64,000 bases of DNA from JBGSTR01 sp963707135 (GCA_963707135.1 CAVPOY010000031.1:1-64000), one strand, 5' to 3'. Shown: positions 26,074-35,432, counted from the stretch's first letter. Numbers and translations are program-made. The notes: a model not told the origin generated them from the sequence alone.

Positions 26074-26789
26074 CAGTCCACCTCCTCGTGGGCGCGCACG
26101 TCCCCGACCCGGCTGATCGGCTCCTGGTCGTAGAGCCGGCGCCCGATCGGCACCCCGTAGCCGCCGTGCTTGGGCAGGATTGCGCCAACCGGGCACACGT
26201 GGGCGGCCTTGTCCCCGGTAGCGAAAGACGAGTCCGCGAGCCGCCCGCTCGGCGAATCGACCACCAGCCGACTGTCGAGCCCACGCCCGCTGATCGCGAA
26301 CACCCGCTTGCCGTCGTGGTCGCGGCTCGCGCGCACGCAGAGCTCGCACAGAATGCAGCGACTGAAGTCGATCACGAAGTCCGGGTGCGACGCGTCCAGG
26401 TCCCTGCGGGGAAAGAAGTGCGTGTAGTGCGGCGACAGCATGCCCGTGTAGTAGGCGACGGCCTGGAGCTGGCAGGCACCGCTCTTCTCGCAGGCCGGGC
26501 AGACGTGATTGCCCTCGACGAACAGCATCTGCAGAATCGCGCGGCGCAGCTCACCGATCGCCTCGGAGGCGTTGTCGACCTCCATGCCGTCGGCTGCCGG
26601 TGCCGTGCAGGCCGAGACATGCCGCCCGCCGATGTCAACGACGCATACCCGGCAGCTGCCGTGGGGCTCAAACTCAGGGTTGTGGCACAGGTGCGGTATG
26701 TAGGCCCCGGCGGCCAGCGCCGCGTCCATAATGGTCTGACCCGGTACGAACGGGATCTCGACGCCGTCGAGCTTGAAGGACTTGCCCAT
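26073..26789 (-). CDS. hoxU: NAD-reducing hydrogenase diaphorase subunit HoxU
   Basis: Protein of 238 residues related to the N-terminal part of NuoG. A [2Fe-2S] ferredoxin-like start (YIPHLCHNPEFEPHGSCRVC) is followed by the His/Cys [4Fe-4S] motif around GNHVCPACEKSGACQLQ and a further cysteine group FSRCILCELCVRASRDHDGK with a late Cys in AAHVCPVGAI. It carries electrons between HoxF and HoxY. It ends in an overlap with hoxY. Confidence 0.95.
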   Translation of the reverse strand: MGKSFKLDGVEIPFVPGQTIMDAALAAGAYIPHLCHNPEFEPHGSCRVCVVDIGGRHVSACTAPAADGMEVDNASEAIGELRRAILQMLFVEGNHVCPACEKSGACQLQAVAYYTGMLSPHYTHFFPRRDLDASHPDFVIDFSRCILCELCVRASRDHDGKRVFAISGRGLDSRLVVDSPSGRLADSSFATGDKAAHVCPVGAILPKHGGYGVPIGRRLYDQEPISRVGDVRAHEEVD

Positions 26790-26799
26790 GCCCCCTCCC

Positions 26800-28602
26800 T
26801 TACGCCTCTTCCAGAATGTGGGCGCCGGGGTCGTCGCGACCGGTGATGGCGCGGGCCTCGCTCAGGGCGGCATCCAGGTCGAACGACGGGCTGTAGTCGG
26901 GGCTCACGAGCCGGGACCGATAGACGTCGGGAAAACGATCCAGGGTGTCGAGCACATGATTGGGCGCCGTGTGCCCGAGTCCGCAATAGCTCGCCTGACG
27001 CATCACCCGGCCGATCGCGCGCATCTCGCCGAGGTCGTACGCCGACGCCTTCCCTGCGGCGACCTTTTCGACCAGGTCGCGCAGCAGGGTCCCGCCGACC
27101 CGGCACGGCGTGCAGAATCCGCAGCTCTCGTGGGCGAAGAAGGCCGCGAAGTTGCGGACCATGTCGAGCATGTCCCGGCTCTGGTCGAAGACCATGAACG
27201 AGCCCGCGGTCGGCAGGTCCTCGAAGGCGATGACGCGGTCGAAGTGGGTCGGGTCGAGCGTGGCGCCGGCGGCGCCGGAGACCTGTACCGCCTGGGCCTG
27301 CTCGGCGCCGCAATCGGTCAGGACCCGACGAACCGGCGTGCCGAAAGGGTACTCGTAGATCCCGGGCCGGGCACAGTCGCCGCTGATCGACAGGATCTTG
27401 CTGCCAGCGGAGGTATCCGTCCCCTCGCCCCGGAACCAGTAGCCGCCCCAGTGGACCACCCTGGCCGCGGCGAGAAAGGTCTCGACATTATTGACGACCG
27501 TCGGGCGGCGCTTGAAACCTCGGGTGACCGGAAACGGCGGGCGCCTGCGGGTGACGCCGCGCTTGCCCTCCAGCGACTCGATCAGAGCCGATTCCTCGCC
27601 GCAGATGTAGGCGCCCGCACCCAGGTGAATCGAGATGTCGAAGTCGAACCCCGGCTGCCCGAGGATCTCCCAGCCGAGCAGCCGGTCCCGGCGGCGGCGC
27701 GCCAGCACCGACTCGAGGTGCGGCAGCAGGTAGCGGTACTCCCCCCGCAGATAAAGGAAGCCCCGCCGGGCGCCGATCACACCGGCGCAGATGGTCATGC
27801 CCTCAAAGACCAGATCCGCATAGCTCGTGAGCAGCACCCGGTCCTTGAACGTGCCCGGCTCGCCCTCGTCGGCGTTGCAGACGACATGGCGGTCCACGCC
27901 CAGTGCCTCGCGGCAGAAGCGCCACTTGAGCGCGGTCGTGAACCCGGCCCCGCCGCGTCCGCGCAGACCCGACCGTTCGACCTCGGCGAGGGCGGCGCCC
28001 GGGCCCTTCTCGACCAGGGCGCGCAGCCCCTCCCCGTCTGTCGCCATGTCGCTCAGCAGCAGCCCGGCTCGGCGGATGTTGTCCTCGACGCGCAGGTACT
28101 CGCCGGGCCATCGCTCGACCGGGACCCCCTGCTCCACCAGGTCCGCGACACGATCGACCCGATCGGCGTCCAGGCGCGTCACGGCCTGCCCGTTGACCAG
28201 AAGCGCCGGCCCCTGATCGCACATGCCGGTGCAGGAGGTCATCGCGACCGTCACCCGACCGTCCGCGCGGGTCTCGCCGAGCGGCACGCCAAGGCGATCG
28301 CAGAGCCGGCCCGCCAGCCGCTCGTTGCCGAGCATTCGGTCCGTGATGTTGTCGCTGAACAGGATGTCGAAGTCGCCGCGCGAACGATCGTGAAGGAAGG
28401 CATAGAAGGCGATCGCCGCCCGCACTTGGGCGTGAGTCACATCGAGCGCTTCTGAAAGCACGTCCACCGCGGTCCCGGGGACATACGCAAAACGGTGCTG
28501 AATCGCGATCAGATGCTGAAGAAGGTGCTCGGGCTCGCGGCCGATCCCCTCCAGCGAGGCGGCGACGAACTCTGCCACGCGCTCCTCAGACGATGGGGTC
28601 AT
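26800..28602 (-). CDS. hoxF: NAD-reducing hydrogenase diaphorase subunit HoxF
   Basis: Protein of 600 residues from ATG 28602 (MTPSSEERVAEFVAASLEG), with GGAG upstream. Residues 1-150 are a NuoE-like [2Fe-2S] domain (VTVAMTSCTGMCDQGPALLV), so no separate hoxE is needed. The rest is NuoF-like: SGLRGRGGAGFTTALKW and CNADEGEPGTFKDR bind FMN and NAD(H), HLGAGAYICGEESALIES is the nucleotide block, and CGFCTPCRVGG with SYCGLGHTAP holds the [4Fe-4S] cluster. This is the fused architecture of group 3d soluble hydrogenases. First gene of hoxFUYHW; genes are 1-60 bp apart. Confidence 0.95.
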   Translation of the reverse strand: MTPSSEERVAEFVAASLEGIGREPEHLLQHLIAIQHRFAYVPGTAVDVLSEALDVTHAQVRAAIAFYAFLHDRSRGDFDILFSDNITDRMLGNERLAGRLCDRLGVPLGETRADGRVTVAMTSCTGMCDQGPALLVNGQAVTRLDADRVDRVADLVEQGVPVERWPGEYLRVEDNIRRAGLLLSDMATDGEGLRALVEKGPGAALAEVERSGLRGRGGAGFTTALKWRFCREALGVDRHVVCNADEGEPGTFKDRVLLTSYADLVFEGMTICAGVIGARRGFLYLRGEYRYLLPHLESVLARRRRDRLLGWEILGQPGFDFDISIHLGAGAYICGEESALIESLEGKRGVTRRRPPFPVTRGFKRRPTVVNNVETFLAAARVVHWGGYWFRGEGTDTSAGSKILSISGDCARPGIYEYPFGTPVRRVLTDCGAEQAQAVQVSGAAGATLDPTHFDRVIAFEDLPTAGSFMVFDQSRDMLDMVRNFAAFFAHESCGFCTPCRVGGTLLRDLVEKVAAGKASAYDLGEMRAIGRVMRQASYCGLGHTAPNHVLDTLDRFPDVYRSRLVSPDYSPSFDLDAALSEARAITGRDDPGAHILEEA

Positions 28603-28735
28603 TGAGACATCTCCGGATGACTCTTTGGAACCTTTCGCGTCCCCGCAGTCTACTCCCAGGCGCCTACCGGCGCGACCGCGCTTCGTCACGAATCGGTCGG
28701 AGTGCCCGTTGACAGAATATTTTTCCGGCGGACCC

Positions 28736-28763
28736 TTGACGCCAGAAAATCCGGTGCTACTTT
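28736..28763 (+). promoter_or_regulatory. Promoter of the hsp20 gene
   Basis: TTGACG at 28736-28741, a 16-base spacer and TACTTT at 28758-28763, 83 bp before the start codon. A sigma70-type match; no clean sigma32 -10 box (CCCCAT) was seen. Confidence 0.55.
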
Positions 28764-28845
28764 ACATAATGCAGGCGCTCGACAGAGGCCTGCGAAGACG
28801 CGGTTCGCAAGAACGCATTTTGCCCATATTGCTCGTTTGGAGGAT

Positions 28846-29319
28846 ATGTCCATGACGACTATCGACTTTTCACCTCTGTTCCGCTCCATGATCGGCTTCG
28901 ATCGGCTGTCGTCCGCGTTGGAGTCGGCCTATCGATCCGAGCCGGGCGGCTACCCACCCTATAATGTCGAGGCCTGTGGAGAGAACGACTATCGGATCAC
29001 GATGGCCGTTGCCGGATTCGCTCAGAAAGATCTGACCATGGAGGTCAAGGAGAACATTCTGACTGTGGCCGGCGCCCGCTCCGAGGACGACGACACCGGT
29101 GATCGCAAATACCTGTACCGCGGCATCGCCAACCGCGGCTTCGAGCGTAAGTTCCAGCTCGCCGACTATGTGCGCGTCGTGGATGCGCGCCTGGAGAACG
29201 GCCTGCTGCACATCGAGCTACGGCGCGAGATCCCGGAGGCGATGAAGCCCCGCAAGATTGACATCCGTGGAGATGCGGGTCACTTCATCGAGGGAAGTAA
29301 GGCTCAAGATGCCGCCTGA
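28846..29319 (+). CDS. Hsp20 small heat shock protein
   Basis: Protein of 157 residues (IbpA-like) starting at ATG 28846 behind TTGGAGGA. The alpha-crystallin domain spans about 40-135: PPYNVEACGENDYRITMAVA, GFAQKDLTMEVKENILTVAG, YRGIANRGFERKFQLADYV and VVDARLENGLLHIELRREIP. It is an ATP-independent holdase that keeps unfolding proteins soluble in the cytosol. It is divergent from the hox operon and followed by a weak terminator and a DegP/Q-type protease, so a stress-protein pair is likely. Confidence 0.93.
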   Translation: MSMTTIDFSPLFRSMIGFDRLSSALESAYRSEPGGYPPYNVEACGENDYRITMAVAGFAQKDLTMEVKENILTVAGARSEDDDTGDRKYLYRGIANRGFERKFQLADYVRVVDARLENGLLHIELRREIPEAMKPRKIDIRGDAGHFIEGSKAQDAA

Positions 29320-29350
29320 AGCCGTTCGGCGGACTGACGCGTAAACGGGG

Positions 29351-29374
29351 GGCCGGGCGCAAGCTCGGCCTCTT
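29351..29374 (+). terminator. Probable terminator after hsp20
   Basis: GGCCGGGC, loop GCAA, GCTCGGCC (one G-T pair), then TCTT. It lies 32 bp after the hsp20 stop. The short T tract makes it weak. Confidence 0.45.
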
Positions 29375-29478
29375 CGCGTCGGCTAAGGCGTTGATCCGAG
29401 CGCAGGCTCACTGCTGATGTTGCCGCCGCCGGGATTTCGCATCAGAGTTCGCCTATCCGCCGATCGAGAACCCCAAAG

Positions 29479-30840
29479 ATGCCGTCCGCGAAACACGTCC
29501 TTCCATCGCTGCTCCCGCTTCTGCTTCTGTTGACCCCACCCGGGTCCGCCGGGGCCCTGCCGGCCGCCGTGGGCGACCAGCCACTGCCGAGCCTGGCGCC
29601 GATGCTGGACAACGTGATACCGGCCGTGGTGAACATCTCCACCGTGACCCGGATCGAGACGGCCGACCACCCGCTGCTTCGGGACCCCTTCTTCCGCCAA
29701 TTCTTCGATATCCCCAAGCGCCGGGAACGCCAGAGCAACAGCCTGGGCTCCGGCGTCATCGTCGATGCCCAGCGGGGTCTGGCACTGACCAATCATCATG
29801 TGATCGCGAAAGCGGATCAGATCGAGGTGACGCTGCACGACGGCCGCACGCTCACCGCCGAGCTGATAGGCGCCGACCCGGAGACGGACGTCGCCGTGCT
29901 GAGCATACCGCCCCAGGAGGGGCTCCGGGCGCTGCCGATCGCCGACTCCGACAGCCTGAAGGTCGGCGACTTCGTGGTCGCGATCGGCAACGCCTTCGGT
30001 CTGAGCCAGACAGTGACCTCCGGTATCGTTAGCGCGCTCGGCCGCTCGGGCCTAGGGATCGAGGGCTACGAGAGCTTCATCCAGACCGATGCTTCGATCA
30101 ACCCGGGCAACTCGGGCGGCCCGCTAGTGAACCTCCGGGGTGAGTTGGTCGGCCTAAACACCGCAATCCTGGCGCCCGGCGGCGGGAACATCGGGATCGG
30201 GTTCGCGATACCGGTCAACATGGCCCGGGCGGTCATGGAACAGGTCGTCGAGTACGGCGCCGTGCGCCGCGGACAGTTCGGCGTCACGGTCCAGGATCTG
30301 ACCTCGGATCTCGCGACGGCACTCGGCATTTCGACCCGGGACGCCGCCGTGGTGACCCAGATCGAGCCCGGCTCGACGGCGGCCGAGGCCGGCCTCCGGG
30401 AGGGGGACGTGATCCTGCGGATCAATGGCCAGCCGATCAAGGGCGCCGCGGACGTTCGTAACAGGTTCGGCCTGCTGCGGGTCGGCACGCGAGTCGACCT
30501 CGAACTCGTCCGCGCCGGCAAGCCGATCCGTGTCAGCGGTGAGATCGCCGACCCCTACAAGGGCTTTTCCCCGGGCCGCCGCGTCGCGCCCCAGCTGGCA
30601 GGCGCGCTGCTCGGCGAACTGGAAACCCGCGGCGGCGGCCGGGCCGTATCGGTGGGCACCGTGGAGCCGAACAGTCCCGCCTGGAGCGCGGGGCTTCGGG
30701 AGGGCGACCTGATACTTCAGATCAACGGCGATCGCGTGGATGGGCTTATCGACATGAGCCGCTCCGTGCGGCGATACGGCGCCGTCTACAGCCTGCGCGT
30801 CCAGCGCGGCGACAAACTGATCTCGCTCTCGCGCCGCTGA
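29479..30840 (+). CDS. degQ: Do-like periplasmic serine endoprotease (DegP/DegQ family)
   Basis: Protein of 453 residues. A signal peptide (LPSLLPLLLLLTPPGSAGA) is followed by a trypsin-like domain with catalytic His107 (TNHHV), Asp137 (ETDVAVL) and Ser212 (NPGNSGGPL), then two PDZ domains (about 260-345 and 370-450; GDVILRINGQPIKGAADVR, GDLILQINGDRVDGLIDM). It degrades or refolds misfolded envelope proteins. The loop before the active site is short compared with DegP, so DegQ is the nearer name. It follows hsp20 by 160 bp. Confidence 0.93.
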   Translation: MPSAKHVLPSLLPLLLLLTPPGSAGALPAAVGDQPLPSLAPMLDNVIPAVVNISTVTRIETADHPLLRDPFFRQFFDIPKRRERQSNSLGSGVIVDAQRGLALTNHHVIAKADQIEVTLHDGRTLTAELIGADPETDVAVLSIPPQEGLRALPIADSDSLKVGDFVVAIGNAFGLSQTVTSGIVSALGRSGLGIEGYESFIQTDASINPGNSGGPLVNLRGELVGLNTAILAPGGGNIGIGFAIPVNMARAVMEQVVEYGAVRRGQFGVTVQDLTSDLATALGISTRDAAVVTQIEPGSTAAEAGLREGDVILRINGQPIKGAADVRNRFGLLRVGTRVDLELVRAGKPIRVSGEIADPYKGFSPGRRVAPQLAGALLGELETRGGGRAVSVGTVEPNSPAWSAGLREGDLILQINGDRVDGLIDMSRSVRRYGAVYSLRVQRGDKLISLSRR

Positions 30841-30857
30841 GGAGGCGGCCCAAGTGA

Positions 30858-31529
30858 TCAACGGATCACGAACAGAAGCACCGCGAGGAAGTGGCAGACG
30901 CTCCCGGCGAGCACCCAGAGGTGCCACACTGGATGCATGTACTTGATCCGCTGCAGCACGTAGAAGACGGTGCCGACCGAGTAGGCCAAGCCTCCGGCGA
31001 CCAGTAGCCACAGGCCCTCCGGCGCAAGATTCGCCACGAGCGGCCGTATCGCGGCAATCGCCATCCAGCCCATGCCGAGGAAGATCACCGCGGATACCCA
31101 TCGCGGCCGGTAGGTCCAGAACGCCTCGAAAGCCATCCCCAGCACCGCCAGTCCCCAGATCGCGCCGAAGAGCCACCAGCCATTCGACTCGCGAAGGGTC
31201 ACCAGACAGAAGGGCGTATAGGTGCCCGCGATCAGCAGGTAGATGCCACAGTGGTCCAGGACCTTGAGGACATGCTTCGCATCGGGGTGCGGAACGCTGT
31301 GGTAGAGGGTCGAGGCCGTGTAGGCCAGCACCAGCGCGACGCCAAAGACGATGGCGCTCGCAAGCTTGAAACCGTCTTCCGCGGCCACGGCAAAGACGAC
31401 CAGAATGACCAAGGCGGCGACGGCCAAGCCGATGCCGATGCCGTGGCTGACGCTGCTCGCGATCTCCTCGCCCAACGTGTAGTTCCGCGATGCGCGAAGC
31501 CCGCTCACGGTAACCTTTTCGGTGCTCAC
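30858..31529 (-). CDS. Hemolysin III family (PAQR-like) membrane protein
   Basis: Protein of 223 residues with seven hydrophobic helices. The family marks are present: ASSVSHGIGIGLAVAAL, TASTLYHSVPHPDAKHVLKV with LDHCGIYLLIAGTYTPF, and the closing HPVWHLWVLAGSVCHFLAVL. The three histidines expected to bind zinc in this fold (SHG, YHS or DHC, WHL and CHF sites) can all be seen. Role in bacteria is unclear; relatives are named hemolysin III or YqfA. It is convergent with the protease gene, 17 bp apart. Confidence 0.9.
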   Translation of the reverse strand: MSTEKVTVSGLRASRNYTLGEEIASSVSHGIGIGLAVAALVILVVFAVAAEDGFKLASAIVFGVALVLAYTASTLYHSVPHPDAKHVLKVLDHCGIYLLIAGTYTPFCLVTLRESNGWWLFGAIWGLAVLGMAFEAFWTYRPRWVSAVIFLGMGWMAIAAIRPLVANLAPEGLWLLVAGGLAYSVGTVFYVLQRIKYMHPVWHLWVLAGSVCHFLAVLLFVIR

Positions 31530-31710
31530 GACGATCGACCCTGGCCTATGCTGCTTCGCAACATATATAGATCAATAGGTTACGAGAATTCGGAATGCCG
31601 TGCCATCCTTGGCCCGGACGGGAAACGCAATAGTTCAGCGCTCTCCCTAACGCGGAGTGGCTTGGAGAGGCGCTCGACAAGCAACAGTCTAAAGCGGAGA
31701 TCACGAGCAG

Positions 31711-32943
31711 CTACTCGAACATGGTGGTGCTCACATCGCACTCGGGTAGCGCGGACTGCAGCGACTCGGCACCCTGCCGGGTCACCCGGGTGTTCCACAG
31801 AATGACCTCCTGCAGGCGCCTCAGGGGCTTCAGGTGCTCCAGCCCCGCATCTCCGATACCGGTGTCCCACAGGATCAGGGTCTCCAGGTCATCCAGGCCA
31901 CGCAGATGCGCGAGGCCCGCGTCGGTGATCCCGGTACGCGTGAGATAGAGCCCCTTTAGGCGGGTCAAGCGGCCCACCTCGGCCAGGCCGTCGTCGGTGA
32001 TGCGCGTGCCCTTGAGGTCCAGGATCTCCAGGTTCGGCAGTGTAGCCAGGAGCTTCAGGCCCGCGTCGGTGATCTCGGTGTGGTCGAGATGCAGCTCCTG
32101 CAGACTGGTCAAGGACTGCAGGTGCACCAGCCCGGCGTCGCCGACTCGGGTCTCGGCCAGCGAGAGAAATCGCAGATCGTGCAGACTTGCCAGCAGGGTC
32201 TGGAGCTCCCGGTCGCTGATTTGGGTCGAAAGCAGATCAAGCTTCTGGCCCGTCTGCAGGCGCGGCCATTCGAGTATCGTCCCCAGTAACCGCAGCACGT
32301 CCTGGGGCGATCGGTCAGCCTCCGTCAGGTTCCGCCGGCTGACGGGTTCCGCCCCGGTTTCGGCCCCGGGCGACCCGGGTGTGTGCGCTGCCTCACCGAC
32401 CGAGGCACGAGTACCGGCGATTCTTGCCAGGGAGGCGCTCACCTCCCGGCCCAGATTCGACAGGAATTTGTCCTTGGCGTCGTTGAGCTCCTGAAGCTCC
32501 CGGCGGGCCTGCTCCAGCGCGGCCAGATGCTCCCTCTGCTGGCGAATCAGCGCGAGAATGCGCAGATGGGTCGCCACCCGGGCATGCACTTCGGGCTGCT
32601 TGACCGGCTTGGTGACATAGTCCACGGCCCCGGCCGCGAAACCCTGGGCCAAATCCTCGACGTCGGTCTTGGCGGTGACGAAGATGACCGGGATCTCCCG
32701 CAGCGTCTCGTCCTGCTTGAAGCGACGGCAGGTCTCGAAACCATCCATCTCCGGCATCATCACGTCCAGCAGCACCAGGTCCGGGCACACCGACGTGGCG
32801 ATGCCCAGCGCCTTGGCCCCGCTGGTGGCGAAGAAAATCTGATGCCCGAGCGGCGTGAGCATCTCCCTCAGGAGGTCCAGGTTGGCGGTCTTGTCATCGA
32901 CGATCAGGACCTTTGCATTGGTCACGTCGGCTTGCTCGGTCAT
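31711..32943 (-). CDS. Response regulator fused to leucine-rich repeats
   Basis: Protein of 410 residues from ATG 32943. Residues 10-125 form a receiver domain with acidic pocket VDD (15-17), phospho-acceptor Asp60 (LLDVMMPEMDG), Thr in FVTAKTD and Lys in VTKPVK. Residues 130-180 are a coiled coil ending in AKDKFLSNLGREVSASLARI, which looks like the dimerisation helix of a histidine kinase in which the active His is Arg. The C-terminal 150 residues hold six leucine-rich repeats of exactly 24 residues (LQELHLDHTEITDAGLKLLA, LEILDLKGTRITDDGLAEVG). There is no DNA-binding domain, so output is likely by protein contact. Divergent from the kinase gene 212 bp away. Confidence 0.88.
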   Translation of the reverse strand: MTEQADVTNAKVLIVDDKTANLDLLREMLTPLGHQIFFATSGAKALGIATSVCPDLVLLDVMMPEMDGFETCRRFKQDETLREIPVIFVTAKTDVEDLAQGFAAGAVDYVTKPVKQPEVHARVATHLRILALIRQQREHLAALEQARRELQELNDAKDKFLSNLGREVSASLARIAGTRASVGEAAHTPGSPGAETGAEPVSRRNLTEADRSPQDVLRLLGTILEWPRLQTGQKLDLLSTQISDRELQTLLASLHDLRFLSLAETRVGDAGLVHLQSLTSLQELHLDHTEITDAGLKLLATLPNLEILDLKGTRITDDGLAEVGRLTRLKGLYLTRTGITDAGLAHLRGLDDLETLILWDTGIGDAGLEHLKPLRRLQEVILWNTRVTRQGAESLQSALPECDVSTTMFE

Positions 32944-33155
32944 GGCTCGGCCCTCTTTACTGCGCCGGATTCGCGGCTCGGAGTCGGACAACATACCCAA
33001 CCGGGAACGAGTAGAGAAGGGTGAAGACGTGAGCGCACGCGTCGCGCCCACCTGGCGGTTCTCCCGCGGCCCAGGGCGCGTAAGATGGCACCGCCACCCG
33101 GTTGGGACCGGGGCCGGTCCCCGGGCTGCGGTTCGGCCATGAGAAGGGGTTGCGA

Positions 33156-35270
33156 ATGATCAATACACGCAAGGTGCTGCTGATCCTGCTGATCGGCGTG
33201 CTGTTGTCGGTCATGTTGGTCTGGGACCTCAATCTGCCACCGGGGGTGATCCACGGCATCCCCTACGTGGTGCTCATCTCCGTCAGCTATTGGCTGCCCT
33301 GGCGCTACGCCCCCGCCGCTCTGGCGGCCATCGGCACCCTGCTCGTCGTCATCGGATATGTCTACTCGGACACCGGTATCGATACCGCCGCCGTGCTGCT
33401 CAACGTGGGACTGGAGGCGGCCGTGCTCTGGGTCACCGCCTTCCTGGTACTGCGCTATCGGGCATCATCGCGCTCCCTGGAGGATCGCGAGCAGCGCCTG
33501 CATGCCCTGGTGGCGACCACCGTCGATGGCGTCATGATCATCGATGCGGCTGGAACCGTGCAGGATTACAACCCGGCCTGCGAACGGCTGTTCGGGTACC
33601 AGGCGGACGAGGTGGTTGGCAGGAACGTGAAAATGCTGATGCCGTCGCCGTACCAGGAGGAGCACGACCAATACCTGTTGCGTTACCGCACGACCGGGGT
33701 GAAACGGATCATCGGCATTGGCCGCGAGGTGGAGGGCCGGCGCAAGGACGGAACGACCTTCCCGATGGAGCTCTCGGTCGGCGAGGCGCGCCCGGGGGGC
33801 GGGCGCCAGGTCTTCGTCGGCATCATTCGCGACATCAGCGCACGTAAGGCCGCGGAGTTCTCCCTGCGCCTCGCCAAGGAGCAGGCGGAGAGCGCGAGCC
33901 GCGCCAAGTCCGTGTTCCTCGCCAACATGTCCCACGAGATCCGCACCCCGATGAACGCCGTGCTCGGTTACACCCAGCTCATCGAGACCGATCCAGGCCT
34001 GCCGGAGAAACACCGCCGCTCGCTGAAGGCGATCCGCGTGGCCGGCAACCACCTGATCAGCCTCATCGACGATATCCTGGACCTGTCCAAGATCGAGGCG
34101 GGCGCCATGGCGCTGAATCTACGCGACTTCGACCTGGGCGATCTGACGGACGACCTCTCGGAGATGTTCCGCATGCGCTGCGAACAAAAGCGGCTGGCAT
34201 GGCGGGCGGATGCCCGGATCGAGGACCGCGCGGTCCGCGGCGACGACCGCAAGCTACGCCAGGTCCTGATCAACCTGCTGGGCAACGCGGTCAAGTTTAC
34301 GGACCGGGGACAGATTGGACTGGTGGTAGAGCAACGCGGCCGGCGTTACGCCTTTCATGTCCAGGACTCCGGCCCGGGCATCAGCGACGCGGCGCGCGAG
34401 CGAATCTTCGAGCCCTTTCAACAGGCCGAAGAGGGGGACGCAAAGGGAGGCACGGGCCTCGGACTGGCCATCACAAAGCGCCAGATCGAGCTCATGGGCG
34501 GCAACCTGAGCCTGGACTCGACCCCCGGCGAGGGGTGCCGGTTCAGCTTCGATCTGGAGCTCGCCCCGGCCGAAGGCGCCCTCACCCCCGCCCGGGGGGC
34601 GCAAGGGCCGACGCGTCTGGCCAAAGGCCAACAGGTCCGGGCCCTGGTGGTCGACGATGTGGAGGACAACCGCGAGGTTCTGAGCGGACTCCTGGCGCGG
34701 GCCGGGTTGGACGTCGCCACGGCGAATGACGGCGCCCAGGCCCTGGAGCGGATCGAGCAGCAACGTCCGGACATTGTCTTCATGGACGTGCGTATGCCGG
34801 TGATGGACGGACTGAGCGCGGTACTGAAGCTGCGCGAGCGATGGCCTCGGGAGTCCATCGTCTGCGTCGCCATCACCGCATCCGGCCTGCTGCGCCAGCG
34901 ATCGGTCTACCTGGACGCGGGATTCGACGACTTCATTGGCAAGCCCTTTCTGTTCGAGACAATCTGCGACTGCATGGCGCGGCACCTGCACGTTGAGCTC
35001 GACCGCGAGCCGACCGCCGAGGTCCCCGCAGACGCCGCATTGCCCGCCCCGGACCTCGTCTCCGCGCGGCTTCCCGACAGGCTGCGCGAGCGCCTGCTGG
35101 CGGCCGCCGAGATCAATGCCCTGAGCGAGATCGAATCAGTGATCGAGGAGTTGACTGGGCTCGATGATGGCGCCCAGACGCTGGCGGAGAGCCTGCGGGG
35201 ATTCCTGCTCCGTTACGACACCGACGGGATCGTCGCGCTCGTCAATCGAATCTCGGAGGGCTCGGAATGA
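33156..35270 (+). CDS. Hybrid sensor histidine kinase with FixL-like heme PAS domain
   Basis: Protein of 704 residues from ATG 33156 (MINTRKVLLILL). Four membrane helices fill residues 5-105. A PAS domain (about 115-235) has KMLMPSPYQEEHDQYLLRYR and KRIIGIGREVEGRRKDGTTF; aligned by eye to FixL, His170 takes the heme-ligand place, Arg176 and Arg190 the places of FixL Arg206 and Arg220, while FixL His214 is Arg. Then come HisKA with His260 (FLANMSHEIRTPMNAVLGY), HATPase_c (GNAVKFT, DSGPGIS, GGTGLGLAI) and a receiver with Asp544 (FMDVRMPVMDG). Likely an oxygen-responsive kinase; the partner may be the REC-LRR protein. Confidence 0.9.
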   Translation: MINTRKVLLILLIGVLLSVMLVWDLNLPPGVIHGIPYVVLISVSYWLPWRYAPAALAAIGTLLVVIGYVYSDTGIDTAAVLLNVGLEAAVLWVTAFLVLRYRASSRSLEDREQRLHALVATTVDGVMIIDAAGTVQDYNPACERLFGYQADEVVGRNVKMLMPSPYQEEHDQYLLRYRTTGVKRIIGIGREVEGRRKDGTTFPMELSVGEARPGGGRQVFVGIIRDISARKAAEFSLRLAKEQAESASRAKSVFLANMSHEIRTPMNAVLGYTQLIETDPGLPEKHRRSLKAIRVAGNHLISLIDDILDLSKIEAGAMALNLRDFDLGDLTDDLSEMFRMRCEQKRLAWRADARIEDRAVRGDDRKLRQVLINLLGNAVKFTDRGQIGLVVEQRGRRYAFHVQDSGPGISDAARERIFEPFQQAEEGDAKGGTGLGLAITKRQIELMGGNLSLDSTPGEGCRFSFDLELAPAEGALTPARGAQGPTRLAKGQQVRALVVDDVEDNREVLSGLLARAGLDVATANDGAQALERIEQQRPDIVFMDVRMPVMDGLSAVLKLRERWPRESIVCVAITASGLLRQRSVYLDAGFDDFIGKPFLFETICDCMARHLHVELDREPTAEVPADAALPAPDLVSARLPDRLRERLLAAAEINALSEIESVIEELTGLDDGAQTLAESLRGFLLRYDTDGIVALVNRISEGSE

Positions 35271-35432
35271 TCATGGATCGCCAGACGTTCAATCTGCCGT
35301 CGAGCGCCCGCCAGTGAAGCTGGCATTCACCGGGATCCGCGAGCGGGATTTCCTCGGAGAAGAGCCTATGCAGAGCGACCTCAACGAACCCGGCTCGGGC
35401 TATGCGGTAATATGAGAGTCCGCGGATGGCGA

